Part shown: in pieces, positions 57,152 to 64,000 of the stretch
Layout: the number at the start of each line of letters is the position of its first letter
How positions within the stretch are numbered: the first letter of the stretch is position 1
NCBI RefSeq assembly: GCF_024259515.1
Contig: NZ_JANBWE010000002.1
Location: 186,001-250,000, forward strand
Direction of reading: 5' to 3'
Length of the DNA: 64,000 nucleotides
Source: Salirhabdus salicampi
GTDB taxonomy: Bacteria > Bacillota > Bacilli > Bacillales > Alkalibacillaceae
The notes under the pieces: model-generated
Told to the model about the DNA's origin: nothing
Database searches by the model: none
The model's input: the letters and a program-made list of their open reading frames with translations, nothing else
Position numbers and translations under genes: made by a program

Positions 57152-57541
57152 ATGATACAACGCTTTATTGAACTAGGAGAGGGATATTCAGATATTTATG
57201 AGTTGTTAACAATCGGACAAAAAATGTCGGAACGTGTTGAACATGTCATTGCGTTCCATTCTGAGGATAAATTCAAGAGAAAAGCTTCTGTAGCCCTTGT
57301 AATGACACAAACCGACCCAGGTAATTTTCAGCCTATTTATATTTGTACAGAAGGATTGCCACATCCAGATGAACATAATAGTCAACGTTATAAGTTGGTT
57401 GAAAGCCTGGCAAATACTTTACAAAAACCATTCATTACACTTTCTGTTCAACCATCTAATGCTTTTGGTGAAAAGGAACTGTACTTTCAACATTTAATTA
57501 GTATTTTACGAATGAATCATATAATTAAGCCGCTATCGTAA
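57152..57541 (+). CDS. Conserved Bacillaceae protein of unknown function (DUF7147-like)
   Basis: 129 residues starting MIQRFIELGEGYSDIYELL, with an alpha/beta character and no membrane segment. I believe it matches a small Bacillaceae family (DUF7147, sometimes misnamed methylthioribose kinase), recalled from memory and not checked. The ATG at 57152 has AAGAGGTGAT upstream; the TTG at 57122 has none. It lies between the csfG candidate and ylbG, on the plus strand and convergent with ylbG, sharing a terminator. No catalytic motif is recognised. The gene could share read-through from the forespore promoter, but a terminator stands between. Confidence 0.82.
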   Translation: MIQRFIELGEGYSDIYELLTIGQKMSERVEHVIAFHSEDKFKRKASVALVMTQTDPGNFQPIYICTEGLPHPDEHNSQRYKLVESLANTLQKPFITLSVQPSNAFGEKELYFQHLISILRMNHIIKPLS

Positions 57542-57543
57542 TG

Positions 57544-57578
57544 AAAAAAGCACATGCTTCCATCGCATGTGCCTTTTT
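57544..57578. terminator. Bidirectional terminator between the 57152 gene and ylbG
   Basis: GCACATGC/GCATGTGC stem with flanking A6 and T5 tracts, directly after the plus-strand stop and overlapping the ylbG stop. Confidence 0.82.
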
Positions 57579-57852
57579 AAAACTCATATTTATAATCATA
57601 TTCTTTCGCTTTATCTGGCTTAGAGTTTTCGTATTCTGTCTTTATAAACGGTTTATAAGACTTTTCCACTTTCGCAACGAAGGGAATTTGTTGAAGTGAT
57701 TCACAAACATCGTCAATTTCGTCTTGATCTACATACAATACTACATACTTCAATTTTTTTGAGGCATAAATTACATGCCCATAGCGTCTAATTTTACGTA
57801 AATGTTTCATGTTTTTTAAACGGACTACAAGTCCTTGTCTCTTCGTCCACAT
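57577..57852 (-). CDS. ylbG: YlbG family protein (DUF2129)
   Basis: Cytosolic protein of the DUF2129 family, widespread in Bacilli; function unknown. 91 residues: RQGLVVRLKNMKHLRKIRRYGHVIYASKKLKYVVLYVDQ shows the conserved beta-alpha-beta start, followed by a charged tail. The ATG has GGGGATC upstream. In B. subtilis it is part of the ylbF-ylbG region; here a plus-strand gene separates it from ylbF, so it is probably transcribed alone. Confidence 0.93.
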   Translation of the reverse strand: MWTKRQGLVVRLKNMKHLRKIRRYGHVIYASKKLKYVVLYVDQDEIDDVCESLQQIPFVAKVEKSYKPFIKTEYENSKPDKAKEYDYKYEF

Positions 57853-57937
57853 ATCCGATCCCCATTTATATTTTTTTTAAGTGTAGCAAACATTTTGAAA
57901 CACATCAATTTTTTTAAAAAGAGAGGTGTGCCATTCT

Positions 57938-58264
57938 ATGAATACGATGGAAGAAGTGTGGAATATTTTTTTGCAAACCTTAAGGAATAACAATGAAATC
58001 TGTTCGGTTGAGCGAAAGATGTATGTAGGTCAATACTTCGTTTATATCACTTGTAATTCCTCATTATCCATTCAACAACTTAATGAATCTATACAACAAG
58101 CAGCTGCTAAAGCTATGAAAGGAAAACGCCTCACACTTTCGATACGCTATGTTCGAAAGCATAAGGCGTTTCATATATATACAGTGCGCTTTTTCGTTCC
58201 CCTACGTAAAATGTTTTGTTGTGGAAACTTATGCCATGATTGTATTCGTTTTAACGAAAATTAA
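57938..58264 (+). CDS. Unknown small protein with C-terminal cysteine cluster
   Basis: 108 residues, MNTMEEVWNIFLQTL at the start. The body has no recognisable motif; the C-terminus ends with FCCGNLCHDCIRFNEN, four cysteines in C-C-x3-C-x2-C spacing that could bind zinc or iron-sulphur. I do not recognise the family. The ATG at 57938 has AGAGGTG nine bases upstream; a GTG at 57926 overlaps that site. It is convergent with ylbF (ricF), whose C-terminus also carries cysteines, and the two stops overlap by four bases. Confidence 0.75.
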   Translation: MNTMEEVWNIFLQTLRNNNEICSVERKMYVGQYFVYITCNSSLSIQQLNESIQQAAAKAMKGKRLTLSIRYVRKHKAFHIYTVRFFVPLRKMFCCGNLCHDCIRFNEN

Positions 58265-58698
58265 GAAGCACATCCACATGATCCGCCACTTCCACAACCA
58301 CAACCTGAATCTGTAAATACAGCACCGTCTCGAGGTACTTTAATATATGGACTAACAGATTTTCCTATGATACTACTCACGTCGTCTAATAGTGCTTGTA
58401 GTTCTGTTTCAGCACGTTTGAATGTAGCAACTGAATCATCCATATCCATTTCCCGCTTCTTTAAACGTACTTCTTTCATAATGTTGCTATAATCAGGATG
58501 ATAACGACCAAATCGTTGTACATCCTCATAATGGTCTTTTATTCGCTGAAAGGCAGCAATTTTCCTCTGCGCTTCTTTATCCTCATGAAGTCGTTGTTTT
58601 GCTTCCTGAAAATTTTTCATTTCTTCTGATTGTATAATCATTTGGCTAATATGTTCTGCATTGTCCAAAATATCAACAATTTCAAGTGTAGCTAACAA
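58261..58698 (-). CDS. ricF: RicF (YlbF), subunit of the RicAFT (Y-complex) iron-sulphur regulator
   Basis: With RicA (YmcA) and RicT (YaaT) it binds RNase Y and carries two [4Fe-4S] clusters; needed for sporulation, competence and biofilms in B. subtilis. 145 residues: helical YlbF/YmcA domain (about 12-118, with YEDVQRFGRYHPDY) and a C-terminal SGCGCGSGGSCGCAS tail whose cysteines serve as cluster ligands. TTG start seven bases after GGAGGTGG. Third gene of the ylbD-ylbE-ylbF run, 57 bp after ylbE. Confidence 0.93.
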   Translation of the reverse strand: MLATLEIVDILDNAEHISQMIIQSEEMKNFQEAKQRLHEDKEAQRKIAAFQRIKDHYEDVQRFGRYHPDYSNIMKEVRLKKREMDMDDSVATFKRAETELQALLDDVSSIIGKSVSPYIKVPRDGAVFTDSGCGCGSGGSCGCAS

Positions 58699-58755
58699 TG
58701 GAAATCCACCTCCAATACCATCATAACAGATGGACCCAAAGAAAGAAAATGGATT

Positions 58756-58998
58756 TTATTTATTCCGTTCTTTCATCGCTTCTGTCATCGATAATAACAT
58801 ATGGAGCATTGACACTTGCTGATTTATTTTGCCTACCTTTTGAGAAATCGTTTTCCCATAAAACGGTTTAGCTGCCTTATCTAAGTGTTGTATTTGCTCA
58901 GGATCACGTGTTAAGATTCGATACCAGTAAGGGTTCATACGTACAAAATGTAATAAATCAGGACGGCTAATTAAAAATTGAAATACTTTTGGTTGCAC
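58756..58998 (-). CDS. ylbE: YlbE-like protein
   Basis: Small soluble protein of the YlbE family, limited to Bacillales; function unknown. 80 residues, with LISRPDLLHFVRMNPYWYRILTRDPEQI as the conserved core. I use the GTG at 58998, five bases after AAGAGGTGA; another GTG at 59007 falls within that ribosome site. It is 17 bp downstream of ylbD and probably shares its late-sporulation promoter. Confidence 0.88.
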   Translation of the reverse strand: MQPKVFQFLISRPDLLHFVRMNPYWYRILTRDPEQIQHLDKAAKPFYGKTISQKVGKINQQVSMLHMLLSMTEAMKERNK

Positions 58999-59015
58999 AC
59001 CATTCACCTCTTAAA

Positions 59016-59417
59016 TTAATCTTTCCCGAAAAAAAATGGATTTTTCTTCTCCGGCCGTGGATGTTGTTGAAAAGGGTGATTGTTCTTATGACTTTGGAAT
59101 TGCTCAATGATAGTCTGAACATTGGAAATGGTACCGTTTAATTGTGATAACTGTTTCTGTAACTCATCCATATCTAGATCTTGAATATATTTTGTAATCT
59201 TTTTTAACAGTTCTTGGTTACCTTTTTGCTCTTCCTCTTCTACTTGTTCTTCTTTATCCTCTTTAAACTGATCCCAATACTCATCCCCTTCACCATACAA
59301 AGTCCATTTTTCATAGTAGGTTTGCCAATCTTCTTTTCCGTTTCGGACATGATCAATCAATTTCGGGTGCTGTTGTACGAACTTTTTAAATGCTTCCACT
59401 TTCGGGTGAAGTTTCAT
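59016..59417 (-). CDS. ylbD: Spore coat protein YlbD
   Basis: Putative spore coat protein of the YlbD family. 133 residues: N-terminal helical core LHPKVEAFKKFVQQHPKLIDHVRNGKEDWQTYYEKW, a highly acidic middle (about 50-65), a helical stretch to residue 110, and a His/Asn/Pro-rich tail ending KKNPFFFGKD. ATG with AGGTG upstream. Preceded by a sigma-K-type promoter, which fits expression in the mother cell late in sporulation. Confidence 0.92.
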   Translation of the reverse strand: MKLHPKVEAFKKFVQQHPKLIDHVRNGKEDWQTYYEKWTLYGEGDEYWDQFKEDKEEQVEEEEQKGNQELLKKITKYIQDLDMDELQKQLSQLNGTISNVQTIIEQFQSHKNNHPFQQHPRPEKKNPFFFGKD

Positions 59418-59454
59418 ATACTACACCTCACTTTTTTCTCACAATGTACTACGG

Positions 59455-59483
59455 TAGCATATGCCCTACAAAAGACTAACGTT
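59455..59483 (-). promoter_or_regulatory. Sigma-K (or sigma-E) type promoter for ylbD-ylbE-ylbF
   Basis: Minus strand AAC (59483-59481), 17 bp, CATATGCTA (59463-59455). The -10 matches the sigma-K pattern CATANNNTA fully, and the -35 has the AC core. Start of transcription is expected near 59448, 31 bp before the ylbD ATG. Confidence 0.55.
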
Positions 59484-59560
59484 CTTATTTATTGAAATAT
59501 TTGTGTGTAAAATAATGTGTTATATAATGACCTGTCTCTCAGGAATCGTTTATTTACAAA

Positions 59561-59592
59561 TAAAATAAACCGCCCATTGGTGGGCGGTTTAT
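59561..59592 (-). terminator. Terminator after ylbB
   Basis: TAAACCGCCCA/TGGGCGGTTTA stem (59566-59576 with 59581-59591), then TTTATTTTATTT on the minus strand. Confidence 0.82.
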
Positions 59593-59594
59593 CC

Positions 59595-60026
59595 TTAGTG
59601 CATGCCAGGGCGTGTTTCAGAGATTTCTTCTAGCGCTTCTCCTGCTGCTTCGTCTGACTGTTCATCAAGTGATAAATCACCGAGGGAAACAATTCCGACT
59701 AATTTCCCGTTATCGACAACCGGTAGACGACGAATTTTCTTCTCGGCCATAATTTCAGTAGCTTCCTGAGTAGTCGTGTCAGGGGAAACAGAATATAATT
59801 GGTCACTCATAACCTCTTGTATACTAGTAGAGCCCGACTTTTTATCCGCATAACCACGTATCACTAAGTCACGGTCGGTTACCATACCAATTAAATGTGC
59901 CTCACGGTCACATATCGGCACTGCTCCAACATCGCGATTTTTCATGATAACAGCTGCTTCATAAATATTATCTTCAGTTGTACATACGTCTACATCTGTT
60001 GTCATAATATCACGTACAGATTTCAT
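59595..60026 (-). CDS. ylbB: CBS-domain pair protein YlbB
   Basis: Stand-alone protein with two CBS domains (about residues 5-60 and 70-125), modules that bind adenine nucleotides and often regulate other proteins. Motifs: VRDIMTTDVDVCTTEDNIYEAA, GMVTDRDLVIRG and LPVVDNGKLVGIVSLGDLS. 143 residues from ATG 60026 with AGGAGGG six bases upstream. Partner unknown. B. subtilis ylbC (CAP domain), normally between ylbB and ylbD, is absent. A GGAAAC/GTTTCC dyad lies in the leader. Confidence 0.92.
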   Translation of the reverse strand: MKSVRDIMTTDVDVCTTEDNIYEAAVIMKNRDVGAVPICDREAHLIGMVTDRDLVIRGYADKKSGSTSIQEVMSDQLYSVSPDTTTQEATEIMAEKKIRRLPVVDNGKLVGIVSLGDLSLDEQSDEAAGEALEEISETRPGMH

Positions 60027-60050
60027 CTTCATCCCTCCTGTGTTGTTTGC

Positions 60051-60065
60051 GGAAACATTGTTTCC
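60051..60065. promoter_or_regulatory. Dyad GGAAACATTGTTTCC upstream of ylbB
   Basis: 6-bp inverted repeat with a 3-bp centre, 25 bp before the ylbB start and directly before its ribosome site. It may be an operator or a leader hairpin. No regulator identified. Confidence 0.3.
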
Positions 60066-60130
60066 TCTTTTTTTATTGTGTCCATTTTGTTACACATTTT
60101 TCTTAAATAACGGGATTTATAATGAAGGAA

Positions 60131-60159
60131 TTGATTATTGTTTCATTTCATACTATTAT
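60131..60159 (+). promoter_or_regulatory. Sigma-A promoter for the YugN-like gene
   Basis: TTGATT (60131-60136), 17-bp spacer, TATTAT (60154-60159), 40 bp before the start codon on the plus strand. Confidence 0.55.
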
Positions 60160-60198
60160 GGTGTTATATGACAAGAAATCTTTGTGGGGTGAAAATAC

Positions 60199-60570
60199 AT
60201 GAGAATTGAAGAAACAGGAATAGACGGAGTTACGATTGACCTCAAACCATTAGACTTTTTAATGGAAAAAGCTGGTTTCGTCCGCACAGCTGCATGGGAT
60301 TATGAGCGTGTTACATACGATTACAAAATTGATACACCGAAAACAAATGAAACCATTTACATCCGTGTTCAAGGCTATGCTGTTGAAGGGGAAGTAGATA
60401 GCGGAAGCGCTGTTATTACGCTCCTTACACCACTATTAGGAAGACATTACTATCCACATGGCATTGAATATGGTGAAGAGGAAGGTTTTTCCACTCACGT
60501 GTTAGACAAGACGAAACGAGTACTGGAGCAAGTAGCTGAGTCTCTAAAAGAATTTCGAACAAATAAGTAA
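60199..60570 (+). CDS. YugN-like family protein
   Basis: Soluble protein of the YugN-like family of Bacillales, function unknown. 123 residues: GVTIDLKPLDFLMEKAGFVRTAAWDYERVTYDYKI in the N-terminal half and LLGRHYYPHGIEYGEE in the C-terminal half are recognisable family stretches. ATG with GGGGTGA upstream. Monocistronic, bounded by its own promoter and a terminator. In B. subtilis yugN lies elsewhere, so its placement beside ylbB is a local arrangement. Confidence 0.88.
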   Translation: MRIEETGIDGVTIDLKPLDFLMEKAGFVRTAAWDYERVTYDYKIDTPKTNETIYIRVQGYAVEGEVDSGSAVITLLTPLLGRHYYPHGIEYGEEEGFSTHVLDKTKRVLEQVAESLKEFRTNK

Positions 60571-60574
60571 TGTT

Positions 60575-60608
60575 AAAGGCTGTTGAGTAAAATTCGACAG
60601 CCTTTTTT
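60575..60608 (+). terminator. Terminator after the YugN-like gene
   Basis: AAAGGCTGT/ACAGCCTTT stem with a T6 tract on the plus strand, directly after the stop codon. Confidence 0.8.
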
Positions 60609-60694
60609 ATATTAAGCTTAAACCTGTTCAAACGTATCAAATCATGCTATATTTTTTATAGATGTTTGTGCAGGGAAAGGAGATACATAACGAA

Positions 60695-61750
60695 TTGTTT
60701 AAACTAACGAAATCCCAATTGACAAAGATACTTTTATTCATATTAGCCATTTTAATAATATTATTTATTTTACCGATTTCGATCCCATTAATTTTAGCTT
60801 TATTTACAGCTTTAGTGTTAAACCCTGTTGTAAAATTGCTGGTTCATAAAGTGCCAATAAATCGGAAAATAAGTGTTATGGTTGTTTTTATCCTATTTTT
60901 AATCATTATGAGTACCATCGGATTTTACTTAACAACAAAGGCGGTTTCCCAACTTGTTAAGTTAACTGAAAATGCACCTCATTACATAAACCAAGTTAGT
61001 TTACTCGTTAATGATTGGCAAGAGGATATCAATAATTTTGCAGAAGACTTACCGACTGAAGTCGTGACCGAGTTTACGACAACGATTGACCAAAATTTAA
61101 GTGCAATGAAAACGAAGCTTTCCTCAAATGTAACGATAGAAAATTTGGCAAGTATCGTTGCAAAAATCCCGGAATACATCGTAAGTATTCTAGTCTATTT
61201 AATTGCATTATTTTTATTCATGTTAGAAATACCAAGACTAAAAGAAAAAATTTATTCGGTCATGACGGAACAAACAGCGCAAAAATTTAGCTTTATGACA
61301 TCTCGATTATCCTATGTGATCTTTGGCTTTTTTAAAGCACAATTACTTGTAAGTATATTTATTTTTGCCGTCAGTCTAATTGGTCTCTTATATATTGCAC
61401 CTGACGTAGCAATTATTATGTCGCTGATCATTTGGGTTATAGACTTTATTCCGATTATAGGGTCAATTGTTGTTTTAGGTCCTTGGGCACTATATATGTT
61501 TTTAGCTAGTGATCCGATAACCGGCTCTAAGCTTGCCATTTTGGCAGTCATCTTATTAGCAATTCGACGGACTGTTGAACCGAAAGTTATGGGAAGACAT
61601 ATCGGGTTATCTCCGCTAGCCACGCTCATTGCAATGTATTTAGGCTTACAATTACTTGGTGTGTTTGGGTTTTTCTTAGGACCTATTTTCGTTATCATCT
61701 TCAACTCTGCACGAGAAGCCGGTATTATTAAATTAAACGTTAAAATATAA
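60695..61750 (+). CDS. AI-2E family transporter (putative permease)
   Basis: Polytopic membrane protein of the AI-2E family (UPF0118), members of which have been linked to autoinducer-2 export or Na+/H+ antiport; substrate here unknown. About 7-8 helices; signatures are the IDFIPIIGSIVVLGPWALYMF loop and the C-terminal EPKVMGRHIGLSPLATLIAMYLGLQLLGVFGFFLGPI. I prefer the TTG at 60695 (351 residues) after AAAGGAGAT; an ATG at 60662 lies next to the expected transcription start (TATATT at 60648-60653) and lacks a ribosome site. Confidence 0.88.
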   Translation: MFKLTKSQLTKILLFILAILIILFILPISIPLILALFTALVLNPVVKLLVHKVPINRKISVMVVFILFLIIMSTIGFYLTTKAVSQLVKLTENAPHYINQVSLLVNDWQEDINNFAEDLPTEVVTEFTTTIDQNLSAMKTKLSSNVTIENLASIVAKIPEYIVSILVYLIALFLFMLEIPRLKEKIYSVMTEQTAQKFSFMTSRLSYVIFGFFKAQLLVSIFIFAVSLIGLLYIAPDVAIIMSLIIWVIDFIPIIGSIVVLGPWALYMFLASDPITGSKLAILAVILLAIRRTVEPKVMGRHIGLSPLATLIAMYLGLQLLGVFGFFLGPIFVIIFNSAREAGIIKLNVKI

Positions 61751-61754
61751 CATA

Positions 61755-61785
61755 AAACTGCACATCCTAAGTGGATGTGCAGTTT
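61755..61785. terminator. Bidirectional terminator between the permease and acetyltransferase genes
   Basis: AAACTGCACATCC/GGATGTGCAGTTT, 13-bp perfect stem. It doubles as the last codons and stop of the convergent acetyltransferase gene. Confidence 0.8.
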
Positions 61786-62285
61786 CTTATTTCAGCGCAT
61801 TTTTGATAAAACACGATGTCATCTTCAATTTTCGTTTGTACATAATCGTTATGTTCTAACACTTTTTGAGATGCTTGATTACGAATATCACATTGGGCAA
61901 ATATCACGCATACATCTGTTTGACCTAAAGCCCATTTCGTCAGACTTCCAACTGCCTCAGTAGCATACCCAAGCTTCCGATGCTCCGGGTTTATATAATA
62001 CCCAATTTCAACTGCACCACGAACCGGTACACCTTTAAACCCAATATCACCAATAACGTCACGTTTTGGATTCCAGATCACCCATGGACCGAATCCCAAT
62101 ATTGTTTTATCATACTTAAAATGTTCTATATATAATGGGAGCAACGCCCTTAAACCATGGTGGGGCCATGAATTGTGGAAAGCTGCTTTTTGTTTCTGGA
62201 AAAATAACTCCTTGTTTCGAATCAACGTATTGGCGTCCTCTAGCGATAGAGCTTGTATTTCCATGCGATCGGTTGTAATCCTCAT
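61767..62285 (-). CDS. GNAT family N-acetyltransferase (RimJ/RimL type)
   Basis: 172-residue acetyltransferase. N-terminal RITTDRMEIQALSLEDA is typical of RimJ/RimL-like enzymes that modify protein N-termini or small molecules; the acetyl-CoA motif lies in YYINPEHRKLGYATEAVGSL (R-x-x-G-Y-A), and QASQKVLEHNDY is the usual final helix. Substrate unknown. Start ATG 62285 with GGGGGA upstream. Its 3' end is within the terminator hairpin, so the last residues (NCTST) are shaped by RNA structure. Not an obvious partner of the oxidase genes behind it. Confidence 0.9.
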   Translation of the reverse strand: MRITTDRMEIQALSLEDANTLIRNKELFFQKQKAAFHNSWPHHGLRALLPLYIEHFKYDKTILGFGPWVIWNPKRDVIGDIGFKGVPVRGAVEIGYYINPEHRKLGYATEAVGSLTKWALGQTDVCVIFAQCDIRNQASQKVLEHNDYVQTKIEDDIVFYQKCAEIRNCTST

Positions 62286-62298
62286 AAAAAATCCCCCA

Positions 62299-62754
62299 TT
62301 AAAAGCCGAAGATCGCTTTTAACATGCTTGTTGTTTCTCCTCCATCATACAGTACGTATAAAAGCAAATAAACAACTACACCTGTAGAAGCGGTGAAAAA
62401 CCATATAATACTTGTAACAGGACCAATTTTTTCATGTTTCGTAATGTTACGTTTAAATGCTAATGTTAACGTAACAATACCGAACACTGCCCCAACTGTT
62501 GCAAGTATAATATGAAAAATTAAGAAAATCGTATAATAAATTTTGATATCATCAGGACCACCAAATGACGTATTCCCTAAAAGTACTGTTCTGGACGCAT
62601 ATATAATAAAGAATAAAATCGCTAAAATGGCCGCGGTAATCATCGCTTTTTTATGTGCTTTTTTTCGTTTTTTTATAATGAAAGCCCAGCCTATTGCAAC
62701 AAATATTGCACTAAGAACAATAAATAGTGTACTTAAAGTTGGTAGTAAATGCAT
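62299..62754 (-). CDS. ctaM: DUF420 membrane protein (CtaM/YozB-like oxidase assembly factor)
   Basis: 151 residues with four predicted membrane helices (about 7-26, 38-56, 75-98 and 115-140) and the DUF420 histidines (KAHKKAM, FHIILAT). Staphylococcal CtaM, a family member, is required for a heme-copper oxidase; B. subtilis has YozB. Position just after ctaG supports a role in cytochrome oxidase maturation. Start ATG with GAGGAGA upstream. The symbol is by family and context, not certain. Confidence 0.82.
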   Translation of the reverse strand: MHLLPTLSTLFIVLSAIFVAIGWAFIIKKRKKAHKKAMITAAILAILFFIIYASRTVLLGNTSFGGPDDIKIYYTIFLIFHIILATVGAVFGIVTLTLAFKRNITKHEKIGPVTSIIWFFTASTGVVVYLLLYVLYDGGETTSMLKAIFGF

Positions 62755-62779
62755 AAGTTAATCTCCTCTCATTTCGTTG

Positions 62780-63670
62780 TTACGTGTTTGGAATTGGGTC
62801 TATACCTCGATTTTCACTGTGAAACCAAGAATAGAACACTTTCGCTAATATACCGCCATAAATAAATTCTTGAAGTACCTTCATAATAATGCCCCCAGCC
62901 TGTTGGTCATGTAGTGTAGTAATATCCGAAAATAGTTCAGGACCACTTAGAGTTATCCCTTGTAACACATCAACAGGTACACATAAACTTAAAGCATTAA
63001 TCCATGCTTGAGCGTCAGAGTAGGTGGCGTAAAGTGGCATCGAAGAAAACATAATTAAACCGCATGCAGGTGTAATCAAAACACCATTACCAAAAATATA
63101 CAATATTTTAAACAACGGTTTCATTGTTTGTTGTTCCTTAATTGGCGTAAATAGGGGCCACCACATACAAAAGGCAGCAAAGAGTAAAATGATCGAAAAG
63201 ATAGCATGTACAATTTCATGACTCTTCGAGTAATCTAATATTGCTGGAATATGATATATAGAAAACAGTCCGTTAAACACGAGTACTGCAATTAATGGCT
63301 TAGTAAATAATCGTAAAATAGCTGATAACCCTTTTATTCGAAATACCTTTTGCCATACCCAAGTTGGAATACCACGAATAATTAAGATTGGAAATACTAA
63401 ATAATAAAAGGCCATTTGAATCATGTGGGCCATTAATAATATATGAGACATTAAATCAATCGGAGATCCTTTCATCACATATAAGAGGAAAAGTCCAAAG
63501 TAGAACGACACTTGTTGCTTTACTGTTGGTTTTTCCACATTCCCTCCGAACTTTTGACGTAGAGGACCTGTGATTAAGTAATAAGCAATGGCTATAAATA
63601 GAACATATAATAAAAAGTACGGACTCCATAATGCCCGGAAACCGAAGATTTGTAATTTTGACCACATCAT
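62780..63670 (-). CDS. ctaG: Cytochrome c oxidase assembly factor CtaG
   Basis: Membrane protein needed for formation of active caa3-type cytochrome c oxidase in B. subtilis (unrelated to Cox11-type CtaG). Seven predicted helices; conserved HMIQMAFYYLVFPILIIRGIP and SYHIPAILDYS-like FSIYHIPAILDY with histidines in membrane helices that may bind copper. About 296 residues from the ATG at 63670, six bases after GGAG; a TTG at 63682 is possible. Preceded by a TATAAT (63709-63704) and by the ctaF terminator. Confidence 0.93.
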   Translation of the reverse strand: MMWSKLQIFGFRALWSPYFLLYVLFIAIAYYLITGPLRQKFGGNVEKPTVKQQVSFYFGLFLLYVMKGSPIDLMSHILLMAHMIQMAFYYLVFPILIIRGIPTWVWQKVFRIKGLSAILRLFTKPLIAVLVFNGLFSIYHIPAILDYSKSHEIVHAIFSIILLFAAFCMWWPLFTPIKEQQTMKPLFKILYIFGNGVLITPACGLIMFSSMPLYATYSDAQAWINALSLCVPVDVLQGITLSGPELFSDITTLHDQQAGGIIMKVLQEFIYGGILAKVFYSWFHSENRGIDPIPNT

Positions 63671-63769
63671 TGTCAACTCCAATTAAATGCTTTTTTCTCC
63701 CCTATTATAACTGATTTTATATGACAACTCTAAGTATTCCACCATCGTTCCCAAAATTGTCAAAAAACA

Positions 63770-63802
63770 AACAAAAAAACCGGAGCTTCCTGCTCCGGTT
63801 TA
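63770..63802 (-). terminator. Terminator after ctaF
   Basis: AAACCGGAGC/GCTCCGGTTT stem with a short loop and a T7 tract on the minus strand, 4 bp after the ctaF stop. Confidence 0.9.
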
Positions 63803-63805
63803 TCA

Positions 63806-64000
63806 TTATAACCATACAATTGTCGTTAAGGCTAAAATGGTTAACACTGCTGCAAATACTCCTGAGTATATCATTAAAGCTGGCAATTCATGACCTCTGT
63901 CCTTCATGTGCATGAAGTAATAAAGCTGGAACATCACCTGTACTGCAGCTAACACGATTATGATCGGTATTACGAACGTTTTACTATAATCCCCCATTAC
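63806..64000 (-). CDS. ctaF: Cytochrome c oxidase subunit IV (CtaF), 3' part cut by window edge
   Basis: Last 64 codons of the small oxidase subunit of the COX4/CyoD family. Two hydrophobic helices are visible (about window residues 8-28 and 40-62), with the family signature FQLYYFMHMKDRGHE between them. The frame stays open to the window edge, so the methionine near 63997 is internal. In B. subtilis it is the last structural gene of ctaCDEF; ctaC, D and E should follow to the right. Confidence 0.9.
   Translation of the reverse strand, partial: VMGDYSKTFVIPIIIVLAAVQVMFQLYYFMHMKDRGHELPALMIYSGVFAAVLTILALTTIVWL

Overview
The window is chromosomal DNA from an endospore-forming, low-GC Gram-positive bacterium of the family Bacillaceae. 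It carries sigE, sigG, spoIIGA, spoVD, spoVE, a gerR-like regulator, the spore-coat gene ylbD, a bacillithiol gene (bshC), PyrR attenuators and an isoleucine T-box. Gene order closely follows the Bacillus subtilis segment from ctaF through ylb, dcw, ylm, pyrR and ylo to rsmB, displayed in reverse, so most genes are on the minus strand. The exact genus cannot be fixed from sequence alone; the dropped genes suggest a relative of the Oceanobacillus/Virgibacillus group rather than B. subtilis itself, which is an inference. Nothing looks like a prophage, IS element, CRISPR array or recent island.

Layout, left to right (most genes read right to left). 1-7.4 kb: rsmB (cut by the window edge), fmt, priA, coaBC, rpoZ, gmk, remA, yicC. 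7.5-12 kb: a Ca2+ P-type ATPase and, on the plus strand, rqcH. 12-14.7 kb: a small unknown membrane protein, then uraA and pyrR, each behind its own PyrR attenuator; the usual pyrB-to-pyrE genes are not here. 14.7-19.3 kb: rluD, lspA and T-box-controlled ileS. 19.3-23.2 kb: the division-linked ylm genes (divIVA, ylmH, ylmG, sepF, ylmE, pgeF, ylmC). 23.2-25.8 kb: sigG, sigE, spoIIGA. 26-44.7 kb: the division and cell-wall cluster, ftsZ to mraZ, without murG. 44.9-50.7 kb: bshC, a DUF3397 protein, panE, ylbP, gerR, an enoyl-CoA hydratase-like gene, rpmF, ylbN. 50.8-60 kb: tmcAL, ylbL, ylbK, ylbJ, coaD, rsmD, a probable forespore small RNA, and ylbG, F, E, D and B. 60-64 kb: a YugN-like protein, an AI-2E-type permease, an acetyltransferase, and ctaM-like, ctaG and partial ctaF genes.

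Functional threads. (1) Septation and peptidoglycan: MraY and MurB/D/E/F make precursors; FtsZ, FtsA, SepF, DivIVA, FtsL, DivIB and PbpB build the septum; SpoVD and SpoVE do the same for the spore cortex. (2) Sporulation: SpoIIGA activates pro-sigma-E, sigma-G acts in the forespore, and a candidate csfG small RNA has a promoter readable by sigma-F and sigma-G. (3) Translation and quality control: fmt, tmcAL, rsmH, rsmD, rsmB, rluD, ileS, rpmF, and both rqcH and ylmH. (4) Cytochrome oxidase assembly at the right edge.

Most start codons were reassigned from the longest reading frame by the position of the Shine-Dalgarno sequence. The most interesting items are the csfG-type small RNA, three 10-bp-spaced GTGG repeats at the mraZ promoter (probable MraZ operator), the absence of murG, def and the pyrimidine biosynthetic genes from their usual places, and a D-to-E change in the RqcH DR motif. 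All statements about other species are from memory and no database was searched.
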